A stretch of DNA of 64,000 nt from Streptomyces sp. NBC_01317 (GTDB lineage Bacteria; Actinomycetota; Actinomycetes; Streptomycetales; Streptomycetaceae): assembly GCF_035961655.1 (NCBI RefSeq), contig NZ_CP108393.1, positions 4,013,501 through 4,077,500 on the forward strand, read 5' to 3'. The position numbers and the translations under genes are program-made. Shown in pieces: positions 27,219 to 36,300 of this stretch (positions are counted from its first letter, which is position 1; each line of letters begins with the position of its first letter). A model generated the notes under the pieces. That model was given only the letters and a program-made list of their open reading frames with translations, did no database searches and was not told where the DNA came from.

Positions 27219-27971
27219 CTACCGGGAGTGGTCCGCCACAGCTGTCCCGATGAGCTCGGCCGCCTCGACATCGCCGATCCGAACGTAACCTGCGCCCTTT
27301 ACTTCCTCTTCCGTGGCTGGGAGCAGATCCGTCGGCTCCCAGCGCAGCTCCTCGCTGAAGACCTCATCGTGCTGTTCGTCCCGCCACTTACGCCGCCTCA
27401 GGAGGGGCCACGGCCCCTCACCCCCGGAGTAGAAGGAGATCCGTCCCTTGGCGTCCAAGGCGTCGAGAACAGTCTCATTGAGCGCGTTGAACGGAGGGGT
27501 GTGGAGATTGTCTTCCAAACGTCCGGGACGGAACGACACCCCGGTCAGATCGATTCCGCCGCCATTGTCCTGCACGAACTCCCCGCCCCTCTCGTAGAAG
27601 AGGACCAACGGCTCGTAGAGATCAGGGAGGGCAGGAAGCATGGCCGGTTTCTGTGCTTGGAGTTCCGCCATCCGTACGGCACCCGCTGACGTGCTCTGAA
27701 GGAATTCTCCGGGAACGGTAAGAAGCAATTCGTCCAGCTGCGCGGACAGTCCCGGGGAAAGCTGGAAGCCAGGGTCCACATATTGCGTGGCATCGAAGAA
27801 GGGCCACGCAGTCTCGACAGAGTAGGCCTTGGCCCAGAGCGCAGCCCGCCTCAGATACTCGCGCATCAAAACGCGGCGCGACATGACATGCCCGAACGCA
27901 TTGTCCCAGTCGCCGATCCATTCCACCGCGCGAAGGCGATTCAACATGATGGACGCCAACCGATCGGTCAC
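27219..27971 (-). CDS. Putative immunity protein for the adjacent toxin
   Basis: The product is 250 residues, family not recognised. It is soluble with no signal peptide. The C-terminal half (LYEPLVLFYERGGEFVQDNGGGIDLTGVSFRPG... NETVLDALDA) reads as a compact alpha/beta domain. GTG 27971 overlaps the toxin stop (27968-27970), so it is translated directly after the toxin, the usual toxin-immunity order. Base composition is clearly less GC-rich than the flanks, as is the toxin tip. Assignment as immunity protein rests on position and composition only. Confidence 0.6.
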   Translation of the reverse strand: MTDRLASIMLNRLRAVEWIGDWDNAFGHVMSRRVLMREYLRRAALWAKAYSVETAWPFFDATQYVDPGFQLSPGLSAQLDELLLTVPGEFLQSTSAGAVRMAELQAQKPAMLPALPDLYEPLVLFYERGGEFVQDNGGGIDLTGVSFRPGRLEDNLHTPPFNALNETVLDALDAKGRISFYSGGEGPWPLLRRRKWRDEQHDEVFSEELRWEPTDLLPATEEEVKGAGYVRIGDVEAAELIGTAVADHSR

Positions 27972-30487
27972 TTCAGCTCAATTCCCTTCGATCGCAGCTC
28001 CTGGAAGAGGGCTGCCATCACCTCATCAATGTTGGAGAGACCGGGAGCCAACTCGATCTTCGGGACGTCGAGGCCCAGACCTTCCCAATGAGAGAACCCG
28101 CCTCTACGCTCGCTTGTCGCGAGCTCGTGGGCACCCGCGTCAGCCCAATCATCGGGCCAGGAGTGAAAGAAACCTGACTCGTTCCCGATCCCGTTGTCGT
28201 AAGCCTCCCACAAATGCGGTTCGTCACGTAGGTACGGTATGCCCGCATCCATGAGCCGACTCTCCGCGTACTCGTGAGCAATGTACCGCTCGAACCTCAC
28301 CGCCTCGTCAGGGGACAGGCTGCGCCGACCGGCCGCCTGCCAGATTTCCGCGATGTCGTTGCGGGGCGTGAAGTATCCCTGCCGTGCGACACCGGGAGCC
28401 TCGCCCAGCACGTGCTCGGTCAGGAAGAAGTGGGTTCGCACGCGGTCCAGTACGCCGACGTCGATACCGGTGTTCTCCGAGACACTTCTGATGTCCAGGG
28501 CTTCCGGGTTGGCCCGGATCTCATCGTAGAACCGAGCTGCGGCAGGATGTGTGGGATCGGGCTCTTCAATGTAGCGAGCACCGTCCGGCCGAGGCTCCGA
28601 CGCTCCGGGAAGTAGGGAGTCGTCAATGCCGTTGACAGGTCCGTCAGGCAGTGACCCGTCCCCACCACCCGCCGGGTGGCCAGGGCCGGCGTCTCCGTGA
28701 CCGTGCGCCCCGCTGTCACCGTGCCTGCCCGCCGGAGTGTCCGAGTGGGACGAACCGCCCGGTGTCGTGTCGTGGCCCGTGCCTGGCGGGCGCTCGGCGT
28801 GACCGCCGGTGGGTGGTTCGTGGCTGGCGGAGGGGCCGCGGGCCAAATCGTCGGCACGGCCGCCCGGGAGGTTGTTCGCGCCTCCGCCCGGGGTGTGGTC
28901 ACCGGGGCGGACGGGAGCGTTGTCGCCCACGTTGTCCGCCACGCGGGCCGGGTCGGAGAGGTCCGAGCCGAGGCGGATCACGTCGTCGCCTGTGCGGGTG
29001 GCCGCGCCCACCAGGGCCGGTTCCCTGATCGGGGTGTCCACCCGTGGGGTGTCCGCGCCCGCCGTGGGAGGCTTTTCGGCCCGTGCGTCCTCGGCGCGGT
29101 GGAGGACGCTGCCGTCCTCCCTCAGGATGTTGCCCGCACGGTCAAGGAAGCTGGGCGGCCCCTCCACCGGGAGACGGACCGTGCCCGGGGGGAGGGCGGT
29201 GGTGCCCTCCGGGAGGCGGACCGTGCCGTCCGGGAGTTTCACCGCGCGCTCGGGAAGCGTCGTGCCCTCGGGGAGGTGGATCGTGCCGTCGGGCAGTTTC
29301 ACGGCGCCTTCCGGCAGGGCTATCGTGCCCTCCGGGAAGGCCGGGAGGCTGACGTTGCCCAGGCCCTTGAGGCCCGCCATCACGTCGCCGATCTTCGACA
29401 GGCCAGCACCCGCGCCCTTGAAGACGTACGTCATCGGGTCGATCGCCCGGCTCACCTTGCCCGCCACGGACAGCACCTTCGCCGCCGCGCCCGCCTTGCC
29501 CGCGCCCGCCGCCGCACCACCCGCACCGCCGGTGAACACCGTCGTCACCACGTTGAAGGTCACCGCGCCGGCCGCCCGGGACGGGTTCTCGCTCCACTGG
29601 TCCCAGGCCAGCAGCGCCTTGCCCGTCTCCTTCATCGCCGTACGCGAATCACGCAGCCAGGACGGGAGTTTGTCCGCCGGCGCCGCCCAATAGGCCGCCC
29701 CCACACCGGGGATGGCGGTGATCAGCACGCCCGTCGCCAGCTTGCCCAGGCCCGTCCACGCCTGGCCCGCCGCGTCCCAGCCGCTGAAACCCACCAGCGT
29801 GCCCAGGCCCTTGATCGTGCCCCAGACGCCGTCGACGACAATGCCCTTGCCGAAGTCGTACGCGTGCTCCCACACCTGCCACCACGGCACCGACTCCGCC
29901 ACCGCGTCCCCCCACGGCAGGCTCTTCGACTGCTTCAACGCCTCCGCGTCGTAGCCGTACATGCCCGGTTGGTTCGAGCCGTCGTTCACCTTCAGAGGCG
30001 TCCCGCAGAACAGCGCCACGATCTTCGCGTACGCCGCACGTTCCACCTCCTGGAACGCCGTCCACACCTCGGCGACCTCGTTGCGCCGGTCGAGGTTCTC
30101 CTCGATCAGGTCGCCGTCCTCACGCCACTTGTCGTCGTCCGCGACCTTCGCCCGGAAGGCGGTCGCCTCCGCCCGCAGCGCGTCCAGCTTGTCCTTGAGC
30201 GGTCGCGCGTCGTTCGCGTACGTCCCCAACGCGCCCGCGATCACACACAGGTCGGAGCTGAGCGAGAGCCCGATGTCCGCCACCGGCTTCGTCACCGCGA
30301 ACAACTGCTCCGCCTCGGGCGCCTGGTAGAACGCCCGCAGCCCGCCGAAGCTCGCGTGCACGTCACTCGTGGCGGTGGAGATCTTCGGGCCGGCGCCCGA
30401 GATCGCCTTCACCTTCTCGTCCAGCAGCTCCAGATTCCCGGTGAAGACCGGAATCTCCGCCGGGTCGACCGGCGCGTCCCCACTCAT
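27968..30487 (-). CDS. Type VII-linked polymorphic-toxin-like protein
   Basis: The product is 839 residues. The N-terminal helical region (1-200) resembles ESX-secreted substrates, then WDQWSENPSRAAGAVTFNVVTTVFTGG (about 295-335) is the hydrophobic/Gly-rich pre-toxin region common to actinobacterial polymorphic toxins. Residues about 385-440 hold repeats of LP(E/D)GT. A Gly/Pro/His-rich disordered stretch runs to about 610. The C-terminal 225 residues are a distinct domain with ERYIAHEYAESRLMDAGIPYL; the HEYAE pattern could be a metal site of zincin-like type, but no family was recognised. It sits after three ESX-type small proteins and before the candidate immunity gene. GC content drops from about 28650 down, i.e. 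exactly in the tip domain. Confidence 0.82.
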   Translation of the reverse strand: MSGDAPVDPAEIPVFTGNLELLDEKVKAISGAGPKISTATSDVHASFGGLRAFYQAPEAEQLFAVTKPVADIGLSLSSDLCVIAGALGTYANDARPLKDKLDALRAEATAFRAKVADDDKWREDGDLIEENLDRRNEVAEVWTAFQEVERAAYAKIVALFCGTPLKVNDGSNQPGMYGYDAEALKQSKSLPWGDAVAESVPWWQVWEHAYDFGKGIVVDGVWGTIKGLGTLVGFSGWDAAGQAWTGLGKLATGVLITAIPGVGAAYWAAPADKLPSWLRDSRTAMKETGKALLAWDQWSENPSRAAGAVTFNVVTTVFTGGAGGAAAGAGKAGAAAKVLSVAGKVSRAIDPMTYVFKGAGAGLSKIGDVMAGLKGLGNVSLPAFPEGTIALPEGAVKLPDGTIHLPEGTTLPERAVKLPDGTVRLPEGTTALPPGTVRLPVEGPPSFLDRAGNILREDGSVLHRAEDARAEKPPTAGADTPRVDTPIREPALVGAATRTGDDVIRLGSDLSDPARVADNVGDNAPVRPGDHTPGGGANNLPGGRADDLARGPSASHEPPTGGHAERPPGTGHDTTPGGSSHSDTPAGRHGDSGAHGHGDAGPGHPAGGGDGSLPDGPVNGIDDSLLPGASEPRPDGARYIEEPDPTHPAAARFYDEIRANPEALDIRSVSENTGIDVGVLDRVRTHFFLTEHVLGEAPGVARQGYFTPRNDIAEIWQAAGRRSLSPDEAVRFERYIAHEYAESRLMDAGIPYLRDEPHLWEAYDNGIGNESGFFHSWPDDWADAGAHELATSERRGGFSHWEGLGLDVPKIELAPGLSNIDEVMAALFQELRSKGIELK

Positions 30488-30518
30488 GCCTGCCCCCCGG
30501 TCATGCCTGTCCCCCGGT
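30485..30518 (-). repeat. 17-bp tandem duplication making two ATGA-coupled minicistrons
   Basis: Two 17-base units (30485-30501 and 30502-30518) differ at one base. On the minus strand each holds ATG ACC GGG GG(A/G) CAG GCA TGA with its stop overlapping the next ATG, so the preceding gene's stop, two 6-codon reading frames and the toxin start form a chain of overlapping stop/start codons. Confidence 0.7.
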
Positions 30519-30952
30519 CATTTGGGCCCCCCGGCCGCTTCCCTCAACGCCTCGAGCTGAACCGCCTTCGCCGCGTCCTGGGCGTGCTTCGCGGCCTCCA
30601 GGTCACCTTCGATGTACTCGTTGGTGGCCGTCGCCGCTCCCAGGACGGACGCCTCGATCCGCTCGGCCATCGCCTTGAAGTCCGGCTGGCGGCTGCCGAG
30701 ATACTCGCCCAGCGCGGCGGCCACCGGACCCGTCGCCTTCGCCCGCAACGGCGCCTGGCCGACCGCCACCGGACCCTGCAACGGCGCACCGCTGTGCACC
30801 ATGGAGCCCGGCACCGCCGTACCCGCCGCCTGCGCGGCCTCCGCCATGTCCGCCACCAGCGCGGTCAGTGCCTTCTCCAACTCGCCCGCGTGCGTGCCCA
30901 CGGTCTTCAACTGACCCTGCACACCCTGCGGTTTGATGTCCCACGACGCCAT
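30518..30952 (-). CDS. Small ESX-locus helical protein (DUF6507-like)
   Basis: The product is 144 residues, almost all helical and Ala-rich, starting MASWDIKPQGVQGQLKTVGTHAGELEKAL, which matches the SWD(I/V)KPQGVQG opening of the DUF6507 family found beside Streptomyces ESX genes. A second helix pair contains VAAALGEYLGSRQPDFKAMAERIEASVLGA. It is probably an ESX substrate partner or chaperone for the downstream toxin, to whose start it is coupled through the duplicated ATGA units at 30485-30518. Confidence 0.75.
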   Translation of the reverse strand: MASWDIKPQGVQGQLKTVGTHAGELEKALTALVADMAEAAQAAGTAVPGSMVHSGAPLQGPVAVGQAPLRAKATGPVAAALGEYLGSRQPDFKAMAERIEASVLGAATATNEYIEGDLEAAKHAQDAAKAVQLEALREAAGGPK

Positions 30953-31002
30953 GACGCACGCTCCCCCGTGAACCGGACCTCAACTCAACCCGGCAAAAAG
31001 AC

Positions 31003-31314
31003 TCAGCCGATGTTGTCGACCGCCGACTTCGCCCGCGACAGCGTCTGCTGCGCGGTCCCGTCGTTCTTCTCCAGCGTCGTCTTCAGCAACTGGATGATGT
31101 TCTTGACCTCTTGGGACGCGCTGTTCCAGCGCAGCTCCTTGCCGTGGTAATCGTCCGCCACGCCGTCCGCCGTGAAGTCCGACATCGCCGCCTTCACCTG
31201 CGCGTCACGCGCCGCGATCACCGACTCCAACTGGCCGATCACCGACTGGAGGTTGCCCTGCGCCTCCGTGGACGCGCCCGTGTCGTACGAACGACGGTCA
31301 CTGCCAGCAGCCAT
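31003..31314 (-). CDS. WXG100/ESAT-6-like protein
   Basis: The product is 103 residues, the usual WXG100 size. Two long helices are separated by a turn at LRWNSASQEV, where the W-x-G position reads W-N-S. ATG 31314 is chosen over upstream in-frame codons because GGGGAG lies about 10 bases before it and it gives the family length. It likely forms a helical hairpin dimer with the 31390-31722 protein and is exported by EccC/EccD. Confidence 0.82.
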   Translation of the reverse strand: MAAGSDRRSYDTGASTEAQGNLQSVIGQLESVIAARDAQVKAAMSDFTADGVADDYHGKELRWNSASQEVKNIIQLLKTTLEKNDGTAQQTLSRAKSAVDNIG

Positions 31315-31389
31315 CACAATCACTCTCCCCGTGAGATGTGCTCCATGAGATGTGCTCAATCCGGTGAGGTACCGGCGTACGTACGCCCC

Positions 31390-31722
31390 TCAGCGGCCCG
31401 AGAAGCGCGCCGCGTCGAAGTTCGCCGCCGACATCTGCGACTGCGCGTTGTCGCCCTGCTCCTGGTCACCCGAGCCGAACGCCGTCTCCATCCCCGACTG
31501 ACCGCCCAGGATCGCCGCCAGCGCGCCGTTCAGCGCCGCCGTGATCTCGTCCGAGCGCGACTTGAACGAGTCGAACGCCACCTTGCCCGCGCCGTTGAAC
31601 TTCCCCTCCAACGGCTCCGCCGCCTGCACCAACTGCCTGATCAGGACGCCCAGATCCGTACTCGAACCCTGCGACTGCGACATCAGCGTCGACAGGACCT
31701 GCGTCCCCATGTCGAACTTCAT
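31390..31722 (-). CDS. WXG100/ESAT-6-like protein
   Basis: The product is 110 residues of helix-turn-helix type: MKFDMGTQVLSTLMSQSQGSSTDLGVLIRQLVQAAEPLEGKFNGAGKVAFDSFKSRSDEI. The turn region reads FNGAG in place of W-x-G. GGGGGAG lies 4 bases before ATG 31722. It is first of the paired small ESX genes, so probably the heterodimer partner of the 31003-31314 product. Confidence 0.82.
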   Translation of the reverse strand: MKFDMGTQVLSTLMSQSQGSSTDLGVLIRQLVQAAEPLEGKFNGAGKVAFDSFKSRSDEITAALNGALAAILGGQSGMETAFGSGDQEQGDNAQSQMSAANFDAARFSGR

Positions 31723-31836
31723 CGGACTCCCCCCGGTCTTCCGAACGAATGCACGTCCCTCCATCCCTATCAACCCAGCCGTCACAAACGCAATCAGTTA
31801 TCAGGTGACTGTGACCAACACATGACATGACACCGC

Positions 31837-33273
31837 TCACGCCCCCTCGGCGCCCTCAGGGCCCTTCAAGTGCCGCATCAGGCGCTCGAAATCCGCCCAG
31901 CCCGCCAGGTCGGAGGGGTCGCCGGGCATTGGGTAGTACAGCGCGGGACGGGCCTTCGGGCCCAGGGGTACGGGCGGTTCGGGCAGCGGCGTGTGCCGGG
32001 CGCGGTCGCCGGGCATCGTACGGACCTCCTCCGCGCCCAGCACGAACGCCACCGGGACACCCGGCCCTTCGAAGCGCGGAGGCACCCCCAGGTCCCGTCG
32101 TGCTTTGCGGAGTTGAACAAGCATGGACTGGAGGTGGTGGCGTGTGGCCAGCGTCTCCGCCGTCCGGCGCAGAGCGTCCAACGGCGGTTCCTCACCGTCC
32201 CCGTAGCCGAACGCCAGCCTGACGTCCTCCTCGACCCCGGCCTTCGTACGGCTGATCCGGACGGTCGCGAGTCCGGGCCGCTCCGGGGTGCCGACCACCA
32301 CGGCCCACGTCGGCTCGGGTGACCGCCCGAAGGCGACCTCGGTCAAACGGGTCGGCGACCAGGGGAGGTTGGCGGGTTCCGCCGTGCCCCAGCCCGCCGG
32401 GGGCCCGCCGGTCAGCTCCCGCCACACCGACTCCAGCGCGCCCCCCAGGACGAGGCGGTCGTCCGCCGGACGCACCGCCCGGAAGGAGACGGCCAGTTGG
32501 CGCTCGCCCGTGTCCGCCACCTCCTTGAAGGCGGCGGCCACCGGCGTACGGGGGTCGTCCGGCGTCGCGTCCGCCGCCACGACCGTCGCGAACATCCCTT
32601 CCTGCCAGCGCAGTACGGCGCCCGAGAGGCCGTCGTAGTAGCCGTCCCGCTCGTCCTGTACGACCCACCGCGACGGCCAGCCGCCGAGGCTGTCGCGTAC
32701 GGCCGGGGAGAGCGTGGTCCCCGCCGGGCTGACGATCTGGAGTCCCAACTCGGCCTGGGCGGTGGCCCGGAAGGCGTCGGACAGCCAGGCTGTCATGGCG
32801 ACCACCGGACGGTCCTGGATGACGACGGCCACCTTGTCGGTCAGGACGTCGACCGCCGGCTGCGCGGCGGCCGGCGCGGGCGCGACGCTCACCCCGTCGG
32901 TCCTCACCACGGCCAGCGACCGCGCCGCCGCCCTCGGCCAGGCGGTGCCGCCGGCCAGCGAGGCCAGCCTCGCCGCGAAGGTCCCGGCGAGCTGTTCGGC
33001 CTCCGCCACCCCGGTGGTGGCGCGCGCCTCCGTCCACCAGAACGGGAGCGGCGGGGGTACGGCCCCGAGGAGCCGCTCGGCCTCGCCCGCGACCTGCACG
33101 AGCAGCGGCGCTTCGACGGAGACCAGCGGGCGGCCCCGCTCGTCACAGAGTTGTACGACGGCGCCGTCACGCTCCGTACCCACCAGCTTGTCGGGACCGC
33201 CGGACAGCAGGCCCGCCAGCACACTCAACGGATCGGGCATGCGGGGGGTCAGGGCGATGACGTCCTTGGTCAT
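31837..33273 (-). CDS. DUF6177 family protein of the ESX locus
   Basis: The product is 478 residues, soluble, starting MTKDVIALTPRMPDPLSVLAGLL. It matches the DUF6177 family of Streptomyces type VII loci, with VVIQDRPVVAMTAWLSDAF..., WVVQDERDGYYDGLSGA and VAFVLGAEEVRTMPGDRARH. Function is unknown; position between eccC and the small substrates suggests a cytosolic accessory of substrate recognition, analogous to EspG. It is 72 bases after the eccC stop. Confidence 0.85.
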   Translation of the reverse strand: MTKDVIALTPRMPDPLSVLAGLLSGGPDKLVGTERDGAVVQLCDERGRPLVSVEAPLLVQVAGEAERLLGAVPPPLPFWWTEARATTGVAEAEQLAGTFAARLASLAGGTAWPRAAARSLAVVRTDGVSVAPAPAAAQPAVDVLTDKVAVVIQDRPVVAMTAWLSDAFRATAQAELGLQIVSPAGTTLSPAVRDSLGGWPSRWVVQDERDGYYDGLSGAVLRWQEGMFATVVAADATPDDPRTPVAAAFKEVADTGERQLAVSFRAVRPADDRLVLGGALESVWRELTGGPPAGWGTAEPANLPWSPTRLTEVAFGRSPEPTWAVVVGTPERPGLATVRISRTKAGVEEDVRLAFGYGDGEEPPLDALRRTAETLATRHHLQSMLVQLRKARRDLGVPPRFEGPGVPVAFVLGAEEVRTMPGDRARHTPLPEPPVPLGPKARPALYYPMPGDPSDLAGWADFERLMRHLKGPEGAEGA

Positions 33274-33345
33274 GGGGTCGTCCGTCCTTCGCGTTGTCGG
33301 TGAGGTGGGGGTCGCAGGGCTTCAGTCCGCCGGGGTCCGAGGGGG

Positions 33346-36300
33346 TCAGTCGGCAGCCCCGTACACCGTCTGGATCAGCCGGTTCGCCTGCCCCCTGCGG
33401 ATGAACACCCCACGCCCGGCCGGCTGTTGCCGCGCGTACACGCCCGGGAACAGCTGCCCCTCGCTCCGGTCCCCCGCCATCAGCACCGCCGACGCCCCCG
33501 ACTCCCGCAGCCCCTGCACCAACGGCTCGTACATCCCCCGCGACGCGCCCGCGACCCGGCGCGTCAGGACGAAGTGGAGCCCGATGTCGACCGCCGACGG
33601 GATGTACGGCAGGAACGCGGCGAGCGGCGACTGGCCCGCCGTGGTCAGCACGTCGTAGTCGTCGACGAGCACCACGATGCGGGGGCCGCTGCCCCAGCTG
33701 CCCGGCTCCAGGTCCTCCAGCCGCGCGCCGTCGTCCGGCAGCCGCTTGGCCAGTTCGGTGGCGATCCCGTGCGAAAGGCCCGTGCACATCTTGGTGTTGT
33801 ACGCGTACCCGCCGTTGAACTCCTCCGGGATCGCGCCGCGCAGACTCCGCCGCGGGTCCATCACCGCGAAGACCAGGTCGTCCTCGCCGTACCGCTCGAT
33901 GAGGCCGGCGGCGACGGTCTTCAGCAGGTTCGTCTTGCCGCACTCGCTGTCCCCCAGCACCAGCAGGTGCTGGTCGTGCCCGAACAGGTCGAGCAGGACG
34001 GGCGCGAGCGCCGCCTGGTCCAGCCCGATCGGCACGCGGCGCGGTTCGGCGACGGGACCCGGCAGGAGGTGCGGCTCCAGGACGTGCGGCAGGATCCGTA
34101 CGGGCTGGGCGACGTCACCGCTCCACGTCGCCCGGACGGAACGGGCGGTGCGTTCCAGTACGGCGCCCAGGTCCGCGACGTCCGCCACTCCGTCCGTACG
34201 CGGCAGCGCGACCTGCGCGAACAGCTTGGCGTCCGTGAGGACCCGGCCCGGCTCGTCCGGCGACAGCGTCTCGGCGAGCTTGCGGTCGACGCTGGAGTCG
34301 GTCGGGTCGTTGAGGCGCAGCTCGACGCGCGTGCCGAAGTTCGACTGCGTGGCGATGCGGACGTCGTTCCAGCGCAGCATGCCCGCGACGACGTGGATGC
34401 CGTACCCGCCCCCGCGCTTGAGGATGTCCACGACGGCGTCGTCCAGGTCCTCGAAGTCGTCGCGCAGCGCGCCGAATCCGTCGATGACGAGCACGATCTC
34501 GGCGGAGGCGAGGCCGGGCAGCCGGCCCGCCGCGTGGAGGGTACGGAGCTGCTCGACGGAGTCGATGCCGTGCTCGCGGAAGAGGTCCTCGCGGGCGGCG
34601 AGCATGTTCCGTACCTCTTCGACCGTACGGGCCGCCCGCTCGCGGTCGGCGCGGCCCGCGATGCCGCCGACGTGCGGCAGTCCTGACAGCGCCTGGAGGC
34701 CACCGCCCACCAAGTCCAGGCCGTACACGCCGACTTCCTGGGGGGTGTGGGTCAGGGCGAGGGCGAGGACGAGGGTGCGCAGGAGGGTCGTCTTGCCGGA
34801 CTGGGGGCCGCCGATGACGGCGGCGTGGCCGCCCGCGACCGTGAGGTCCAGGTACCACCGGCCCTGCCACTGCTTGGTCGGGTCGTCGAGGAGACCGAGG
34901 GGGATCCGGAGCGGGCTCCGGCCCCGGCTGTTTCTGCCCTTCGGACGGTCCACGTCCCCCTGCTCGTACGCCAGTTGCATCCCGCGCGGCCCCACGTCCA
35001 GCGGCCCCGCCACCTGGTCCAGCGTGAGCGCGTCCGGCAGGGGCGGCAGCCAGATGCGGCGCACCGGACCCGCCGCGTCGTTGAGCTGGCCGACGATGAC
35101 GCCCATCTCGGTCGGCCCCGTCTCGCGCCGCCGCGCCGACGGCTCCTGCCTGCCCGAACCCTCGTTCGCCGCCAGGGTGTTGAACGCCTCGTACTCCAGC
35201 GCCAGCGGCCCCGTGTCCTCGTCCTCCGCGCGGCGCACCGGTCCGCGGTACGCGCCGGAGACGTAACTCGCCTTGAAGCGCTCGTAGTGGCTGGTGTCGA
35301 CCTTGAGGTAGCCGAAGCCGGGCAGCGGCGGCAGGTGGAAGGCGTCCGTCGTGTCCAGGACCGTACGGGACTCGTCGGCGGAGAAGGTACGCAGGCCCAG
35401 GCGGTACGAGAGGTACGTGTCCAGGCCCTTGAGCCGGCCGCCCTCGATGCGCTGGCTGGAGAGCAGCAGATGCACCCCGATGGAACGGCCGATGCGGCCG
35501 ATGGACAGGAACAGGTCGATGAAGTCGGGCTTGGCGGTGAGGAGTTCACCGAACTCGTCGATGACGACGAACAGGTGCGGCAGCGGCTCCAGTTCGGGCC
35601 GCCGCTCGGCGCGCAGCGCCGCGTAGTCCCCGATGTCGGCGATGTTCCCCGCGTCCTTGAGCACCTGCTGGCGGCGCTTGACCTCGCCCGCCAGCGAGGC
35701 GTGGACGCGCTCGACCAGGCCGGCCTGGTTCTCCAGGTTGGTGATGACCCCCGCGACGTGGGGCAGTTCGGCGAACGGGGCGAAGGTCGCACCGCCCTTG
35801 TAGTCGACCAGGACCAGGGCGAGATCCTCCGGCGGGTGCGTGGCGACCAGCGCGAGGACGAGCGTACGTAGGAGTTCCGACTTGCCGGAGCCGGTGGCGC
35901 CGACGCACAACCCGTGCGGGCCCATGCCCAGTTCGGAGGACTCCTTGAGGTCCAGGAGCACCGGCTCGTGGGAGTCGCTGACGCCGATCGGCACGCGCAG
36001 GAAGGCGCGTTCGCCTCGCGGCGCCCACAGGCGGGCGAGGTCGAGCCGCGCCACGTCGTCGATGCCGAGCAGGTCGGCGAAGTCGACGGGCCCGGCGAGG
36101 GGCGCGTCGACCAGCGACTCGGCGGACAGCCGCAGCGGCGCCAGCATCCGGGCCAGGCCTTCGGCGAACGGGACGCTGACCTCGTCCACCGTGCCGTGGG
36201 CGCTGACCGGTTCCTCGGCGCGGAGATCCTCGATGACCACCTGGTCGCCGTCCACGCTGATCCGTACACCGACGTGTCCCGGCTCCTGGATCCGCTGGTC

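Noticed and set aside
28676..31150. Long plus-strand open frame (824 codons) across the toxin region
   Set aside because: It is Arg/His/Val-rich antisense of the toxin and ESX genes with no domain or ribosome site; a GC-bias artefact.
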